From Marisa cornuarietis (Eukaryota > Mollusca > Gastropoda > Architaenioglossa > Ampullariidae), in the NCBI GenBank assembly GCA_004794655.1, contig SMMW01000048.1:558001-622000 (forward strand): 64,000 nucleotides of DNA, in the 5' to 3' direction. The translations under genes were made by a program, and so were the position numbers. Below are positions 48,111 to 60,444 of the stretch, piece after piece. How positions within the stretch are numbered: position 1 is the first letter of the stretch; each line of letters begins with the position of its first letter. Below the pieces are notes generated by a model. It worked only from the letters and a program-made list of their open reading frames with translations, was not told where the DNA came from and did not search any database.

Positions 48111-49850
48111 ATACGCGTGGTCTTTTAAACTCTCGTTCTGTGATCAATGACACATAAACTCACTCGGATGAACTGTAACGGGAATCTTTTGTCACCGACA
48201 AAGAAGTAAAAATCACGGCTCAGTGCATCCTTTAGACCAGCAAATTTCTTGTACGAAATGACTAGTGATTAACTCTCTTTTTTCTCTCTTCATCTTCCAT
48301 TCCCCTTACCTCCCTCTCCACTTCTCCGAGCCCCGCCGTGCCACATTTATCCCATGAGGAGTTTTTCCCTTCAGCCTTTCTAGGTCTTAGGAAAGTATTT
48401 GTATCATTGGAGAGATGGTTGCTTTGTGTTGTACTATTTGTATCATCGGCGATACGCTTGTTTCGTGTTGTTCTGTTTGTTTACTCTATTTTGTATCTCT
48501 CAGAAGATGTTTTGACAAATCGCGCATCCCCTACAGCTGCCTTACTCTAATAAGCTGCTTTAAACTTTGTCAAAATTCTTCTCAGCTGTCAAATCGCCGA
48601 CAGGATCTGAATTCAAAGGTGTAAATAAAAGCGTGAACCAAAGATGCAGTTTCGCATCACACTCTTAAAATTCTTCGCTTACGTTGATATTATATTTATA
48701 TGAACGGCTACATTGATTGCATCTCCTTGCCCCAAGTGTTAAGAAGAAAAAGTTCGAGAATCGGTTGTTTTCTCCTAATATTTGGAATTCTTCTCTCTTT
48801 TCCCTTCGCTCTGTTTCAACTTTGCAAGAAACATATTTCTTCTTCCATTTATTTTGTCTCTTGATCCTGCATGATTAAATTTTTTTTAATTTATTAATTT
48901 TTTTATTTCCATTTTTATATACCAGTTTGTTTTACTTTGTAGTTTTCCATGCAAGATAATGATCATCTAATGCTGCCAACAAAGAAATGCTGACCCCGCG
49001 GCCTTGTCGTCTAGGTGATAGAAACATCGCTCTGTCGAGGCAGTTGCATGAAATTCGCCAACATTCGTAGCCGACATCTTTAATTGGTTGAAATGAAGAA
49101 CAAGAGAATAAACTCGACGAAGACACAAAGAGTCCTTTCACACACCGTGGTAGTGACCGACCTCAGTTTGCTTGATTTTTATTGATGCGAACTGCACGCG
49201 AAGAGAGCAGAGTACTTGAAAGACACAAATGTTTTCCTCTTTTTATGTTCCCTCATGTGTGTTCACCATTTCTTAGGCAGTTCTCTGCCCTAGCATTAAG
49301 ACGTCAGGTCCTTCCTTTGCCAGGCTTGCACGCTCTGAGGCCTTCTAAAGGCTGACAGTACGATGGCTTTTTTTCTTTTGTGAACAAAGCCACAGGGACC
49401 AAGACTTGTCGGGCCCTGTGGCGAGCAGACGATAGCCCCTGAAACATAGATCTGTTTTGCTAGATGCAACACACCGGTTACTTGAAGGTCTGTGTCCCTA
49501 GATATAGCAAGCCGGGTACTGAACATAACATCTCACGCTGACCATTTTTTTACAGCCCTCGCGAGATGCACGTGAACGAGAAGCTGAGGCGTGGGGATGG
49601 TGTGGGTTGAGTGGGAGGCGAACATAACTGTGCTGACTCCATCCAGACCTCCAGGAGACTGCTGTCTCTCAATCTGCAACCTTCAGCTGTTTTGGGGGAA
49701 CGCGCGCGTTCAACGCTCCCATGTGCTATCTGGTCCTTCTTGCGGGGGAGGTATTCGGCACAGGTGGCGGCGGTTACCCATGTTGTTTAAGGACTCATGG
49801 ACAAATGGATGGTAGTACAAATGGAGAATTTGGAGAGATCGGAAGAGGGA
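48110..49850. other. Intergenic DNA, no supported gene
   Basis: A/T-rich, with T-rich low complexity near 48870-48920. A GTCGTCTAGGTGATAG...TTGCATGAAATTCGCC stretch near 49008-49070 is faintly tRNA-like, but too weak to call a SINE. Confidence 0.5.
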
Positions 49851-49855
49851 CAGGT

Positions 49856-50071
49856 ATGTCCAATCTAATAGGGGTAGGTGGGATTGGTGTTTTACGCCGA
49901 GCCAGCAACTAAGGCTAAATCACGGCAAGGCAACCAGCCCTGTAAACAGATGCCACATGCAGAGAAAGAACAGCATGCCCGAGACGAGAGTCGAACCCAG
50001 GACAGCAAGCCTTCACTGCATTGGTGACAGGTGCTAACCGCTGCGCCACCGCACCGCCCATGTCCAATCTA
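49856..50071 (-). mobile_element. Full-length tRNA-derived SINE with target duplication
   Basis: The element occupies 49868-50059 on the minus strand between perfect 12-bp duplications ATGTCCAATCTA (49856-49867 and 50060-50071). The head has box A (TGGCGCAGCGGTTAGCACC) and box B (GGGTTCGACTC). The body ends in GCTCGGCGTAAAACACCAAT followed by a short CCACCTACCCC tail. The body does not match the SINE at 9403. The conserved-looking 3' domain resembles those shared among mollusc SINE families, but I cannot name it. Confidence 0.85.
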
Positions 50072-51910
50072 GGTAGCAGATAACTCTTCAGATATCCTTC
50101 CATTATCTTATACAGGAATATTCATTTATCACACGTGATTTTTTTCTTATTACACTGGGGCATGGTGTAGATGTATATATATATATACACACACACATAC
50201 ACGCTCGCACGCAAACACATATACACATACATAAATATACACATTCTCATATACATACAAACATACACACAACTATACCTACTTACATATAGAGAACGTT
50301 TGATTAGCTCTGATGTTAACATTGCATCACATTTTTTGCATTGAATTCGTTCACACAATAGAGCAGACAATCATCGCGTTCACATAGCAGACCAGATTCT
50401 CCTCGTGTTCTCACATTAGTTTATTCCTCGTGTCCACTTACATATCAGCATATTTCATCGCCAGTACAAGAAAATGATTTTTTTACAGTATAAACGTTTT
50501 AATTCTTTATTAATTATTCCATCAAAATCAACTCCAGAGAATAAGGTGAAATTCGTGCTCATTATGGGAAACTCCACCTGTAAGCAAACTCAGCAAGTTT
50601 CAGCCTAGCCTGAGAATGTATTTTGTTGAAGTGTGATGAAGTCAAATATATAAAAGTAAAAGAAAAGAAACAGAAAAAAATAATCACAATATTGGAAACG
50701 CTTCACATGTTTGATGGCTCTATGGGACGAAATGCTCGAGCTACAAGCAAACCGTTGTTTACAAAGGGCTCATGTCACAGCAACTGCAGAGAAATCTTAC
50801 TCTACCTCCCTCTTTACAATGACATGGACAGCCCGATATGAGCATAATGATGGATAACATTTAGAAATGGGTCAGGAATGGAAAGTTTGAGAAAGAGAAA
50901 AGGAGAAAAAATGAGATAGAATGAGAGTTTATTATCAGGAAAGATAATTTCATAAAGATAATGGCATTGATGAGAAGATGATATTTAATGATGGTGATAG
51001 ATGATGCGAGAACATGTCAGAAATGAATGACAAAAAGGGAGGTCAAGAGAGAAGGAGTGAGGAGACGTGATAATGATGGTAGAAGGTATGAAACTGAAAT
51101 AATTATCTATTAATGATGATATAAGGTATGAAACTGAAATAATAATTTAACAATGGTGGTGGATGAGATTGGGATAGATATAAGCAAGGTAAGCAAGAGA
51201 GAAAGAGAGAGAGAGACAAATAAAGAATGATTGTACTGTTCATGTAGTTCTTAATATTATTCTCACTACCCCGCTAGTGGGACTAAGAGATTTGAAAATA
51301 ATCTTGACTCTTGCCAGCGTTTACTTGTCTAAAGGGCAAAATATTTTCTGTGGATGTAGTGTCGGTAAGTAGAAAAAAAGCTCTAGAGCTTCATCGCTAT
51401 GGCTTCATCACAAATGTTCAGGAAGGTGCCGCTGGCACGGGTCAGTGATCACCATTAATGACCGACAAGAACGACACTCGAGTTGTCTCCTCTTTAGCCT
51501 TCAATGGCGCGTGGGGCGGGTTTTGTTGCCGTGCGGCGAGTGTGTCGGGTCGGTGTTTCAGCAGCGAGAAGAATGTGAATACCGTTCAAAAAAAGCGTTT
51601 CAGGTATGAAGACGTTTGAAAGAACAAGATCACATAACCACTACCATGCCGAAGGCTTGAACTGTAGCGATACAACAAGATATTATAAAGAGCCATACTG
51701 AGTTGTTTTCATTCATTTCGTCTAGTCTCTCTCACCCCCCCCTCTCTCTCTCTCTCTTGTGTATAGCAGTTGGGTATAACTGGTCTTGACGGTGTGTTTA
51801 TTTCTGGATTGTATTACGGCAGTTTTAAGATGTTATGTGGTTAATCACACCCTTGCTGTAGCTATGCTCTTGAAACAATAAAGAATCAATATATCTCTGT
51901 TTCTCTCTCA

Positions 51911-51918
<8 letters not shown>

Positions 51919-51975
<57 letters not shown>
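51919..51975. repeat. (CA)28 microsatellite
   Basis: A pure CA tract preceded by CT-rich repeats. Confidence 0.95.
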
Positions 51976-51977
<2 letters not shown>

Positions 51978-52129
51978 ACTTTTTACCAGCAATCTGAGCA
52001 TATTTAAGCACAAGAAAATGTATATTCTGGCAAGAAACTGCATACTTTCACGAGCAATGTCGAAAATAAAAATAAGGCACCCAAAGAGAACAATGTTTAA
52101 GCTTTGCGCTTTTTTTCACTTTCGTAACT

Positions 52130-52135
52130 TTTAAT
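52130..52135 (-). terminator. Candidate poly(A) signal of the bHLH gene
   Basis: ATTAAA on the minus strand about 410 bases after the stop codon. No AATAAA was seen on that strand between it and the stop. Weak evidence. Confidence 0.25.
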
Positions 52136-52544
52136 AGATCAAGTTTACAAATAAACTAAAGAAGCCATCAGATAGAAGCAAAGTGCTTCCTGGCATATTG
52201 AATAACAAATGTCAAACAAAATAAAGCACCCCTGCAAACAAAACTAATTTTAAGCTTGGCTATTGTGGTGTTCACTACTGGGATTTTTAAATAATAAAAT
52301 TGTTCACGCGGTGTAGTTTAGAGCAATTATATTATTTCTTGACGATCATAATAAAAGAGATTTTTTGAAGTAAGAAGTAAAAAAAAAACCTGTCACAATT
52401 TTTTATCGTGGCATCCATCTTTTTACAATTTCAAACTATAAACATCTCGTTTACATACCTTCTACCAGAGAAATGATTAATACCCATGGAGTAGGATCAG
52501 CACAACTGTTAAACCGCCTGCCCTGCAACTATGTGAATGGAAAG

Positions 52545-53762
52545 TTACTTGTCCTTGTCTAAAAGGTCGCGAAGTGCTGTGATGTACGACTGTGCCATCT
52601 GCAGTGTCTCGTACTTGGACAGCTGTTGATTGTCGCCGAGAGAGGGCACCACCGATCTCAGTTTCTCGAAGGCTGCATTGAGGCTGTACATTCTCTTCCT
52701 CTCGCGGGCGTTCGCCGCCAGGCGCCGTTTCTTTTGGAGATTGACGGAGTTTTTTCCTGTCCCCTGGTTACTTTTTCTTTTAAAGCCAAATCTCGTACAA
52801 CCTTCGTAATTTCCCCTGTTATTCGGTTTATCCAGGCTTGAAGCGAATGTGTCATTGTGTGTCAAGGAGTCCCGAACCGTGATAAATTTTCGAGAAATGT
52901 CACCAGTCATTAGCACTGGCCGGTTTGTTGTGAATCCCTTCTGTGCCGAAAACTTGGGACTGTTGTCAGAACATTCCGACGGTGAGTTGCTCTCGTGTGT
53001 CGGTATCTGCACACGGCACAAAGGCTCCGGGAAAACAAAGTGTACATGCGGATATTCTGGGGACGTCTCGGAAACACCAGATGTACTACTGCTGTCCATA
53101 CCATTGCTGGGACGGTTCACAAAGGGCACGTAATCTCCTGGGTATAAACTGAACATGCGGCCTCGTGTCCCAGGCAAGTCAGGAAAAACAAAGTGCATCC
53201 GAGAAACCCCTTCGAAGGGAGTTGCAGAGGAGTCTGGAAGCCAGTCCTTTGTCGGTCGCACGGCGGCCAGGTCCAAACACGGGAGGACAAACAATGGCAT
53301 CTTCTCTTGGCTGGACTCTGGCCACTGGGATGTCGCTTCTTTGCGCATGTCCGGATGAAGTACATGCGCTTCCGGGGCGTGGAGCTGCGTCGAAGGCGTA
53401 CAGTCGCTAGAAGACGAAAGATGCTTGAAGAAGCCGCATGACCCTGGCTGCCACTCAGTGACGTCAATACCTCCATCAGCCCCAAACCAGTGTGCTGACG
53501 GTGGGATGAAAGGGGAAATTTTGCCGTTCAAAATGGCTCCTGCAGTGGACATTGCCTGGTCGGCGAGGCCGGTGGTGTTTGTGAAGATGTTTTGAGAAGC
53601 AGAGGACTGGCGGATGACACCGGGCAGGTTGTCATGGTTATCTCCCGTCACAAGCTCGCTAGCCCTCCAGGGGGCCGCGCATGCGCCCTCATGTGCAAGG
53701 TCTATGCTGACCTCTGACCTGTCCAAAGAGAGCCACGAAATGTCGCGTGAAGCCGAGTCCAT
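52545..53762 (-). CDS. Atonal-family bHLH transcription factor, intronless
   Basis: A 405-residue protein from a single exon. The bHLH domain is at the extreme C-terminus (residues 346-400, basic region [13 protein letters not shown], helix 2 [20 protein letters not shown]). [10 protein letters not shown] and [11 protein letters not shown] place it in the atonal group (ATOH1/ATOH7; fly atonal, amos, cato). VVPSLG and the ending a few residues after helix 2 are most like amos and atonal. The DNA-contacting Glu (354) is present; one basic residue is Lys where most members have Arg. The first 340 residues are Ser/Pro-rich with no known domain, but contain HFVFPD (190-195) and HFVFPE (241-246). 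The start [12 protein letters not shown] is the first ATG of the frame. Expected to bind E-boxes with an E-protein (daughterless type) and specify sensory or neural precursors. The exact paralogue is not resolved. Confidence 0.93.
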   Translation of the reverse strand: MDSASRDISWLSLDRSEVSIDLAHEGACAAPWRASELVTGDNHDNLPGVIRQSSASQNIFTNTTGLADQAMSTAGAILNGKISPFIPPSAHWFGADGGIDVTEWQPGSCGFFKHLSSSSDCTPSTQLHAPEAHVLHPDMRKEATSQWPESSQEKMPLFVLPCLDLAAVRPTKDWLPDSSATPFEGVSRMHFVFPDLPGTRGRMFSLYPGDYVPFVNRPSNGMDSSSTSGVSETSPEYPHVHFVFPEPLCRVQIPTHESNSPSECSDNSPKFSAQKGFTTNRPVLMTGDISRKFITVRDSLTHNDTFASSLDKPNNRGNYEGCTRFGFKRKSNQGTGKNSVNLQKKRRLAANARERKRMYSLNAAFEKLRSVVPSLGDNQQLSKYETLQMAQSYITALRDLLDKDK

Positions 53763-53976
53763 GATTTTCTCTCTCTTTCGTCAGACCGGACGTCACGAAA
53801 GGTCGACTTCACATCTGAGATGCTAGCGGCCTGCAGGCAAATGCCGACACTCTGCAACCCGGATGTGGGGATGAGGTGTGTGGGGGGGGGATGGGGGAAC
53901 TATGAGTATCTGCAGGAGATTAGGAGGGCGCCAGACTGGGTAGTTCTGCAAGTTTAGGTACCCGTACTCCGCTCTG

Positions 53977-54323
53977 CAGGTGACGGCAGAAACTTGGCGG
54001 CAAAAATGAAAGATGAAAAATACAACAGGTGGTCCGGCTTGTACCGCAAGGATACAAAGACTCCGAACAAGGGATCGAAGCGTCACTCGGATGCCTACAG
54101 GTTTCATTCCGTAACACAACCCTATCGCCACCAGCCACCCACCACCCATTCAACCATCTTTCCCCCTTTTCCTAAGCACCTCTGTCTTTCTGGAGCAGCT
54201 TTGCCCGCTTCATCAGCCATTAAACACCCACCTACAAGCACTTAAAACATTTTTCTCAGGTCAAGTACCTTCACAGGTAATAATAGTCGATCGATTTTTC
54301 TCAAGTTTTCCTCTGACCAGGTG
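53977..54323. promoter_or_regulatory. Cluster of CAGGTG E-boxes upstream of the bHLH gene
   Basis: CAGGTG occurs at 53977-53982, 54026-54031 and 54318-54323, within about 560 bases upstream of the start codon. The middle one, AACAGGTGG at 54024-54032, fits the extended fly atonal-site consensus AWCAKGTGK. A CACGTG is at 54515-54520. Proneural genes commonly autoregulate through such sites; use here is inferred. Confidence 0.35.
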
Positions 54324-54579
54324 AGGTCGTTTTGCGCGTGGTAAAACAATTGAAACAATAAGTAAAACAATCAGCCTGTGCGCTTATGCATAAATGGTTG
54401 CCTGCATGTTTGCGTGCGTGCATGCGTGCGCGCGTGATCTTGTGATAGTTCTCTGGCCCGAATTGTCACGCCTGGACGCTCAGACGCACAGGTAAAAGGT
54501 GCGCCGTGACGCTCCACGTGGCAGGTAACAAAACCGACAGTCTCGACCCCCACGCTCCCTTCCTCAAGGATCTGCTCTC

Positions 54580-54586
54580 TTAAATA
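54580..54586 (-). promoter_or_regulatory. TATA-like element of the bHLH gene
   Basis: TATTTAA on the minus strand, about 820 bases upstream of the start codon, with G+C-rich flanks. If used, the 5' UTR would be about 790 bases. Nothing else pinpoints the transcription start. Confidence 0.25.
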
Positions 54587-54967
54587 CACCTTCCGCCCTT
54601 ATTACTCTCTGCAGCCAGCCCCTTTTGTCGCCAGCCCCACTTTGTTCTAGACAAGGGAGTAGGAGGGGACAGCGCGCGTCGCCATATGACGAACAGCGCG
54701 TTTGTTGGGTTCGCAACCAGGGTCACCATGACTGAAGTTCATTAATAAGCAATTATACCTTTTAACCTAATAGCACTCCACGAGTGCTCACGACACAAAA
54801 ACAATTGTAATGCTAATTCATTTTCTACCTGACAAAAATCGTTTCCCGCACAAAATGGCGACTATGGAATGTTAATCTGCGATGTGCGACACATCCTAAC
54901 GACCGCCCGTAAACGAAAGTTTTACATAAAAATAACACATCATTGTTGAAAGTAAGAAAATAGCGAG

Positions 54968-55767
54968 AAAAGTGTATTTAAATTAAAACTTAAAACCAGC
55001 TAAAATATATAAGCATCTTTTACATAACTACCCCAAAATAATTCTTCATAGAATTTTACCAACTAACAGGTCCCTTTTCATAAGAAAGATTGTTAACTTC
55101 CCCAAATGTGCTATGTGTCTTACCGAAGAAGAAACAATAAGTCATCTGGTATGGCAATGTCAATGTGTTAGCATTTTCTGGAGAGATTTACATTCCGTTA
55201 TGACCAGTAAGTATATATCACTAAGAAATTTTAACTTTTCTGAAAAGATGATTTTATTTAGTGTGCAAGAGGACATTTCTACCGACAAAGTGTTAGACTT
55301 ATTCATCTTTAGCAAAACATTATATTTATGCATGCAAATGGCAAAAAAATTAACCTTCTGTAAATGTTTTTCTGAGGATTGTGAAATATAGATACAACAT
55401 AGAAAGATATCATAATATATCAAGTAATAAGTTCGACCTGTGTGAATTAATGTGGAAACCATACAATCAACTATTGATATAAGCACAAATAGTGGAAGCT
55501 GGCATATCCTAACTAGTTCTATTTTTTTTTCAATCTTTTTTTTCTCTTTTCTTCCTATCTCCACTTTTGCTCTTGCTTCCCCTTCTGTACTGAATGAATG
55601 TGCTTTAAGATTGAAAAGTGTCTTTGAATGAAATGTCTGTGGTAAATGTCATTTCCATATGGAATATTGTTCTTACTGAATAAAAAAGACACGACAAAAG
55701 TGTATTTAAATAAAAACTTAAAACCAACTAAAAATATAAACATTTTTTTCATAAATACCCCAAAATA
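54968..55767 (+). mobile_element. 5'-truncated L1/Tx1-like LINE with long direct repeats
   Basis: From about 55041 an open frame reads KIILHRILPTNRSLFIRKIV, then CAMCLTEEETISHLVWQC and FWRDL. This CX2CX8HX4C zinc-knuckle-like motif is the C-terminal signature of L1/Tx1-type LINE ORF2 proteins. The frame ends at about 55390 and is followed by about 300 bases of 3' UTR ending in GAATAAAAAAGACACGAC. The whole is bounded by direct repeats of about 72 bases (54968-55040 and 55696-55767), roughly 85 percent identical, starting AAAAGTGTATTTAAA and ending CCCCAAAATA. Confidence 0.75.
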
Positions 55768-55769
55768 AG

Positions 55770-58730
55770 CTAAAATTTACAGTTTCCATAAATACAACGG
55801 GGTACATTTATGTAAATACCTAACTGTATCCTACTGTATCTGTAAATAAAAAAGCAAAACTACTTCTACTCTATTCCTGAAAGTATATTTCTCATTTAGT
55901 CATTCTAGTGATAAAGTTTTCTACAAATATGAAAAATATTCATACGACTATCACAGCTAAACTAAGCTTGACAAAAACAGACCATACAGACTCATTAGGT
56001 CCGCAGTTGCCATGGGCCCGAAATCTTGATTCTAAATGTCACACTATTCTTACATAGATAACAAAATTTCTTACAATTATGACAGTAAGACGCTGTAATG
56101 CTATCAAGTTATTACCAAGTTTAGTGTTGACCTAAGTTTAAAGTAGTAAGCAGATGTGGCTTATCTAAACAGGAAGAAAGTTCTAAAACCAATTTATGGC
56201 ATTTTTTTATTATTTTGTTTAAATTAATATCCCAAAAGCGTTGTGTGAGGGGGGGGGGGGTCATATCGAAATGTCGACATATTTTACTAAATTGTTGTCA
56301 GTAAGATTGTTAGTATAAAGGATTTAGTGCCTCAGAATACGCGTCGAAATGGCTAACCATTTGAAAATAAATCATGTACTCGTGTAAGTCCCGGTACAAC
56401 TCAGATAATCTTTGTCACTGTTGTCCCGCCGGCCCTAATTTTTCTAGCCAGAAGTTTGCACCGGATGCATCTTTGGCAATTGGTCAGTTAAGTGAAGCGA
56501 GCAGGGGCATGAAGCACGTTAGCTGATGCAGGTCAAAGGTAATAAAATGACGACCAAAAGCGGGAAGGAGTATCTTCTATGACCACGTGACCGACTTCTA
56601 ACATGCTGAAAACGTCTTAATATGGGGCAACAATTAAAACACAATAAGTACGAATCGTTGCAGGTGTTCGTCGTGGGGCTCTGGTTAGATAAGGATCTAT
56701 ATCCCTATTGACTAACACTAATTTCCTGCTGGGGGGGGGGGTAATTTGATCGTGGGAGAAATTTTTTTTTAATTTGCTCTGTTCGGTCTTCTGGGGCCGT
56801 CGTGATCAATCTTGGACAACATGAATAGCGTTTCGTCCCAAAATTTCTGACAAGATTTATTACGATAACTGCTTTGATGCTCATGTCAGATTATTCTCAT
56901 TAGAAATAGAAGTCTTGCCTAGCGATGTCTACTTCCACCCTGCAAGAGGTACCGGCTGAGAAAGAACCCAGCGAAGGGCAGGAGGAGTTGAGAACACGGG
57001 GTACACACGGTGGTGCTTCTAGATGACCCAACTCCCAACGGGCGTAGCCGACACGCGCATACAATATCCGACATATCACGATAGAGTCTTTGTTAAGTTT
57101 TGTAAAAAAAATTATATTCTATACTAAAATGCAGAAATGAGTTCATCACTTTCATCATATTTCACCACAGCGATAAATATTTCATTCATTTTTTTTATTC
57201 TCCCGTCTTAATTTCTTCTTTTATTTTCATTTGTTCGTTTTGTTACTATGCAATAACCTTGCAGAATTTCTTTTTCTGACAGAACCCTTATCTTTCATTC
57301 TTTGTTAATTATCCCTTGAGCGAGGTGCCTTTTCTAGTCTGTGTAACATGTACAGATACCACACCTTTAAGGTCTATGTGTCTGATTTGGACAAGGGTCA
57401 CTGTGTAAAAGGAAAGTTATTTGAGGTGTATCTTTTACACTAGTTCAAGTGTTATATCTGGTTAGGCAGAGAAATATTATATTCTTTAGTATATATCCTC
57501 TGGAACTGTTGCTAGATTTTTTTAAATAGAAGAACAGCCCACGCCTGAATGCTTGAATCCGCAGTCTGTATTATTGGCGTGAGGTTGCCTAACACGGTAC
57601 CAGATGGATGATGGATGCCATTCCCCAAGCAGAGTCAATGTTGGCGTTTGTTACTATCGTCAGTTTGTTACGCCTGCGTCATGAATGGAAAAATTCGAGT
57701 CTGATTTTTTTTTTTTTTTTTTTAATAAGCAGCCTTCCTTGTCTCTTTTGCTGGCTAGCCGTCTGCTGCTGTCACTTCCTTTTACCCCGCCCTCCCACCC
57801 CCCACCACACCTCCTCACGACTCTACTCCACTCTAATGATTCTTCTTCTCTCGCTCTCTGTTCGAAATGATGAGAGAGCGCGCGTGAGTCTGGCTCCAGA
57901 GTCACTGGCATGTGACGGAAATTGGCGCGTGATAATTTTCTGCGGCCCGATGTCGTCGAACGTCTGTGGGGCATGAAGAGTGAAAAGAGCGGGAAAAAGC
58001 ATCTGGCAAAGCTGGAGCCGGCGGATTGTGTTGTTTCAAAGATCAAACTTCACATTGATAACCTGTTGATGGCGACCGGAAAGATTGCCGAGTATGCACA
58101 GACATTGGAAGGTTGGTGGAGGGCATGGGGCCATAAGAATTTGGTCAAAGTTAACCAGCGGGAAATCTTGAGCTCATTCCATCCTGCATCTCTCTCCATC
58201 CACACTCACTTTTATTTTGTTTGTTTGTTTTTGAAGTTTATCATGATTTGTTTTTTACACGTTCTTCACATTTTCAAGTTCTTCGTTACGATTTTGAATT
58301 AGGTTTTTATCGTGATTTTCTTCATTTTTGTCACCGTTTATTATGTTTTCATTACCTCTTTAATTATGATTACTATATTTCTTATTGCGTGATCTTATCA
58401 TTTAATTGGCCTCCTCACTGTTTTTCGTGAGTATTCATTTGTCTCGATTGTTTTACGGCAATGACACATCGCTTTCTCATGTTTAACATCTGTAGGAAGT
58501 ATCCAGTTAGTATTGCATCCATTGACGATGTTTTCAGCATTGTTCACCTGGGCAAGAAGCAGATTATCTTCTTGCTAATCTTAGCGAAGACAATGACAGA
58601 CAATAGAGACAGATCCTGCTTATCTCGACACCTGGCGGTACTAGCCAACAACTGTGCCGAAGGTGCACATTGCATTTGTAGAGACAGACTTTGTGGATTT
58701 CTAACTGCTGTCGGCTTCTTCTCCTTTTTT
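55770..58730. other. Intergenic A/T-rich DNA
   Basis: No gene is supported. Contains G-runs at about 56250-56262 and 56730-56740 and a T-run at about 57706-57722. An ORF at 57922-58302 (starting MARDNFLRPDVVERLWGMK) is compositionally plausible in its first 80 codons but has no recognised domain or splice context. Confidence 0.5.
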
Positions 58731-58735
58731 CTTCA

Positions 58736-58890
58736 TCTGCAAAGTCTCCTCCCCCCGTCTTCATCTCCTCCTCCCTTCTCCTCCTCCTCCTTTTTATTCA
58801 ACAGAAAGCATATCTGCGAAGTCTCCTCCCCGGTCTTCAACTCCTCCTCCCTTCTCCTCCCCCTTTTTATTCATCTTCCACAGAAAGTAT
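58736..58890. repeat. Tandem duplication, about 77-bp unit
   Basis: Two adjacent copies of TCTGCRAAGTCTCCTCCCC ... CTTTTTATTCA ... CACAGAAAG. The unit is strongly pyrimidine-rich on the plus strand. Confidence 0.8.
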
Positions 58891-58899
58891 CAAAAGAAA

Positions 58900-60160
58900 A
58901 TGTGTGAGGTAAAGATCAACTGAAAGAACTGAACTTAAATAAACTAGCGACAGAAATGCCAGACAGAATAACACCCTTAACATAACGACAGCATGTCGAC
59001 ATGCGGAACCTCTACACCACAGCAAACACCATCTCATCACTACGACTATGGACACCGGCATTAAGGAGACATTTGCGTGACCCTTCGCGGTTATTTCATC
59101 TGAAAAATAAAACACCGGCATTTAGTGCACAAAATAAAGAGACCTATAAATTATTTCTGTGCTGAAAAGTCGTCCCTTCATAATCCGATCATGCGGGCTT
59201 TCTTGCATCAACACAGGGGAGATTTTTTTAAAAAGCTACTTTTTTCTGTTTCTTAATTTTATGCGACTTGCATGCTATGAATAAAGGGGAGCAGCAGTTA
59301 CTTGTAAATGTATGGGTAATGTCCTTAGGCGTGGGTAGGCGTGTTTGTTGTTTTTTATGTGTTTCGTTTGCATGCACGTGCGTCCGGATATGCTGCTTGC
59401 GTAGCTGTGTGATTAAGATCTAAGCCTGGCATTAAACAAGGCTGATAATAGTTTTCTCCCGCGGGATAAAAACGAGGCAGGTTCTATAGGAGCAGAGTGG
59501 AGTAAAACTCGTCAAAAAAAAACGGTTTTGTAGTAAACAAGCCAGCGTAGAACATAAAATTTACAAGAAACAAATTCAAACATCCGCTTAAACATTTAGT
59601 GGGTTATTCATATATCTCCTTCACAGAGCATATAATTTATTGACAGATGTCACGATTAAATAAAGTAGGACCTTTTGTTATTCATTGATTTTATGTGATA
59701 CTCGATGCCGGCTGTTTGTAAAGTAAACGCAAATCTTCGTGAAATTCCGTTGCCCTTTTGTGCTCTGATGTCATCTGTGTAGTTGGTAGGCGCATTGCAG
59801 ATGCCAGAATATTTTAACTGCTCAGAAAGAGGTACAATAGAAAAAGATGGGAAGTCATTCATTAGTGACTGATTTTGCCATATGGGACCCGGCACGCTGC
59901 AAGACGCTATCAGGATGTTAACACGTAGCGGTTTTCTTAAATGCTTTCAAAATTTAGAAAAATTTTAGTCGACTGCTTAACCGGCTAACGCCTAGAGACG
60001 CGGGGTGCACCTGGGTCCAGTCTGCAACATTAAGCCCGCAAGATCGGCGTGCTTTTTGCTTTTGTGGAGTCTGCTACAGTCTACTCTTTCCTAGGACTTT
60101 ATGCCAGATTTTTCAGTATAAGGTGTTGACGCAGAAGAATGTTAAGATTTTGACTGCAAG
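58900..60160. other. Intergenic DNA, no supported gene
   Basis: No exon, RNA gene or element recognised. The minus-strand open frame at 59656-59895 lacks any domain signature. Confidence 0.55.
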
Positions 60161-60171
60161 TCAGTCAGTCA

Positions 60172-60444
60172 GTCAGTCAGTCGATCCTTGCCTGGCACCT
60201 GGCGTTGGGGGGTGGGGGGAGCACATGGATAGAGGCGGCAGCTGACAGTATGGTCGTGAAGAACTTCGAGCATGATGTTCTCCAAGAATATATTGAACAG
60301 CACCGGTGATAGGAGACATCCTTGACATACCCCTACCGTGGTGTGAAAGTGAGCTCCTATTTGGTTGTTTAGCAGTACTGTACTCGTTGAGCTATTATAC
60401 AGCGATTCAACGACTTGAACGAGGCCTTCTTCGACTGTAAGCAT
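60172..60444 (-). mobile_element. LINE reverse transcriptase fragment
   Basis: The open frame contains EEGLVQVVESLYNSSTSTVL, LNNQIGAHFHTTVG and VCQGCLLSPVLFNIFLENIM, the RT palm segment just before the catalytic FADD box. It stops being recognisable just after this and abuts a (CAGT)5 array at 60163-60182. Vestigial and truncated at both ends. Confidence 0.85.

Larger units (their letters stand above)
50100..52500. other. Intergenic DNA 3' of the bHLH gene
   Basis: A/T- and GA-rich. A 43-bp motif (GGTATGAAACTGAAATAAT) is tandemly doubled at about 51086-51145. The CA microsatellite at 51919-51975 is listed separately. No gene is supported. Confidence 0.6.

Noticed and set aside
52626..53826. 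Several plus-strand and alternative minus-strand open frames over the bHLH gene
   Set aside because: Shadows of the 405-codon minus-strand frame in G+C-rich coding sequence.
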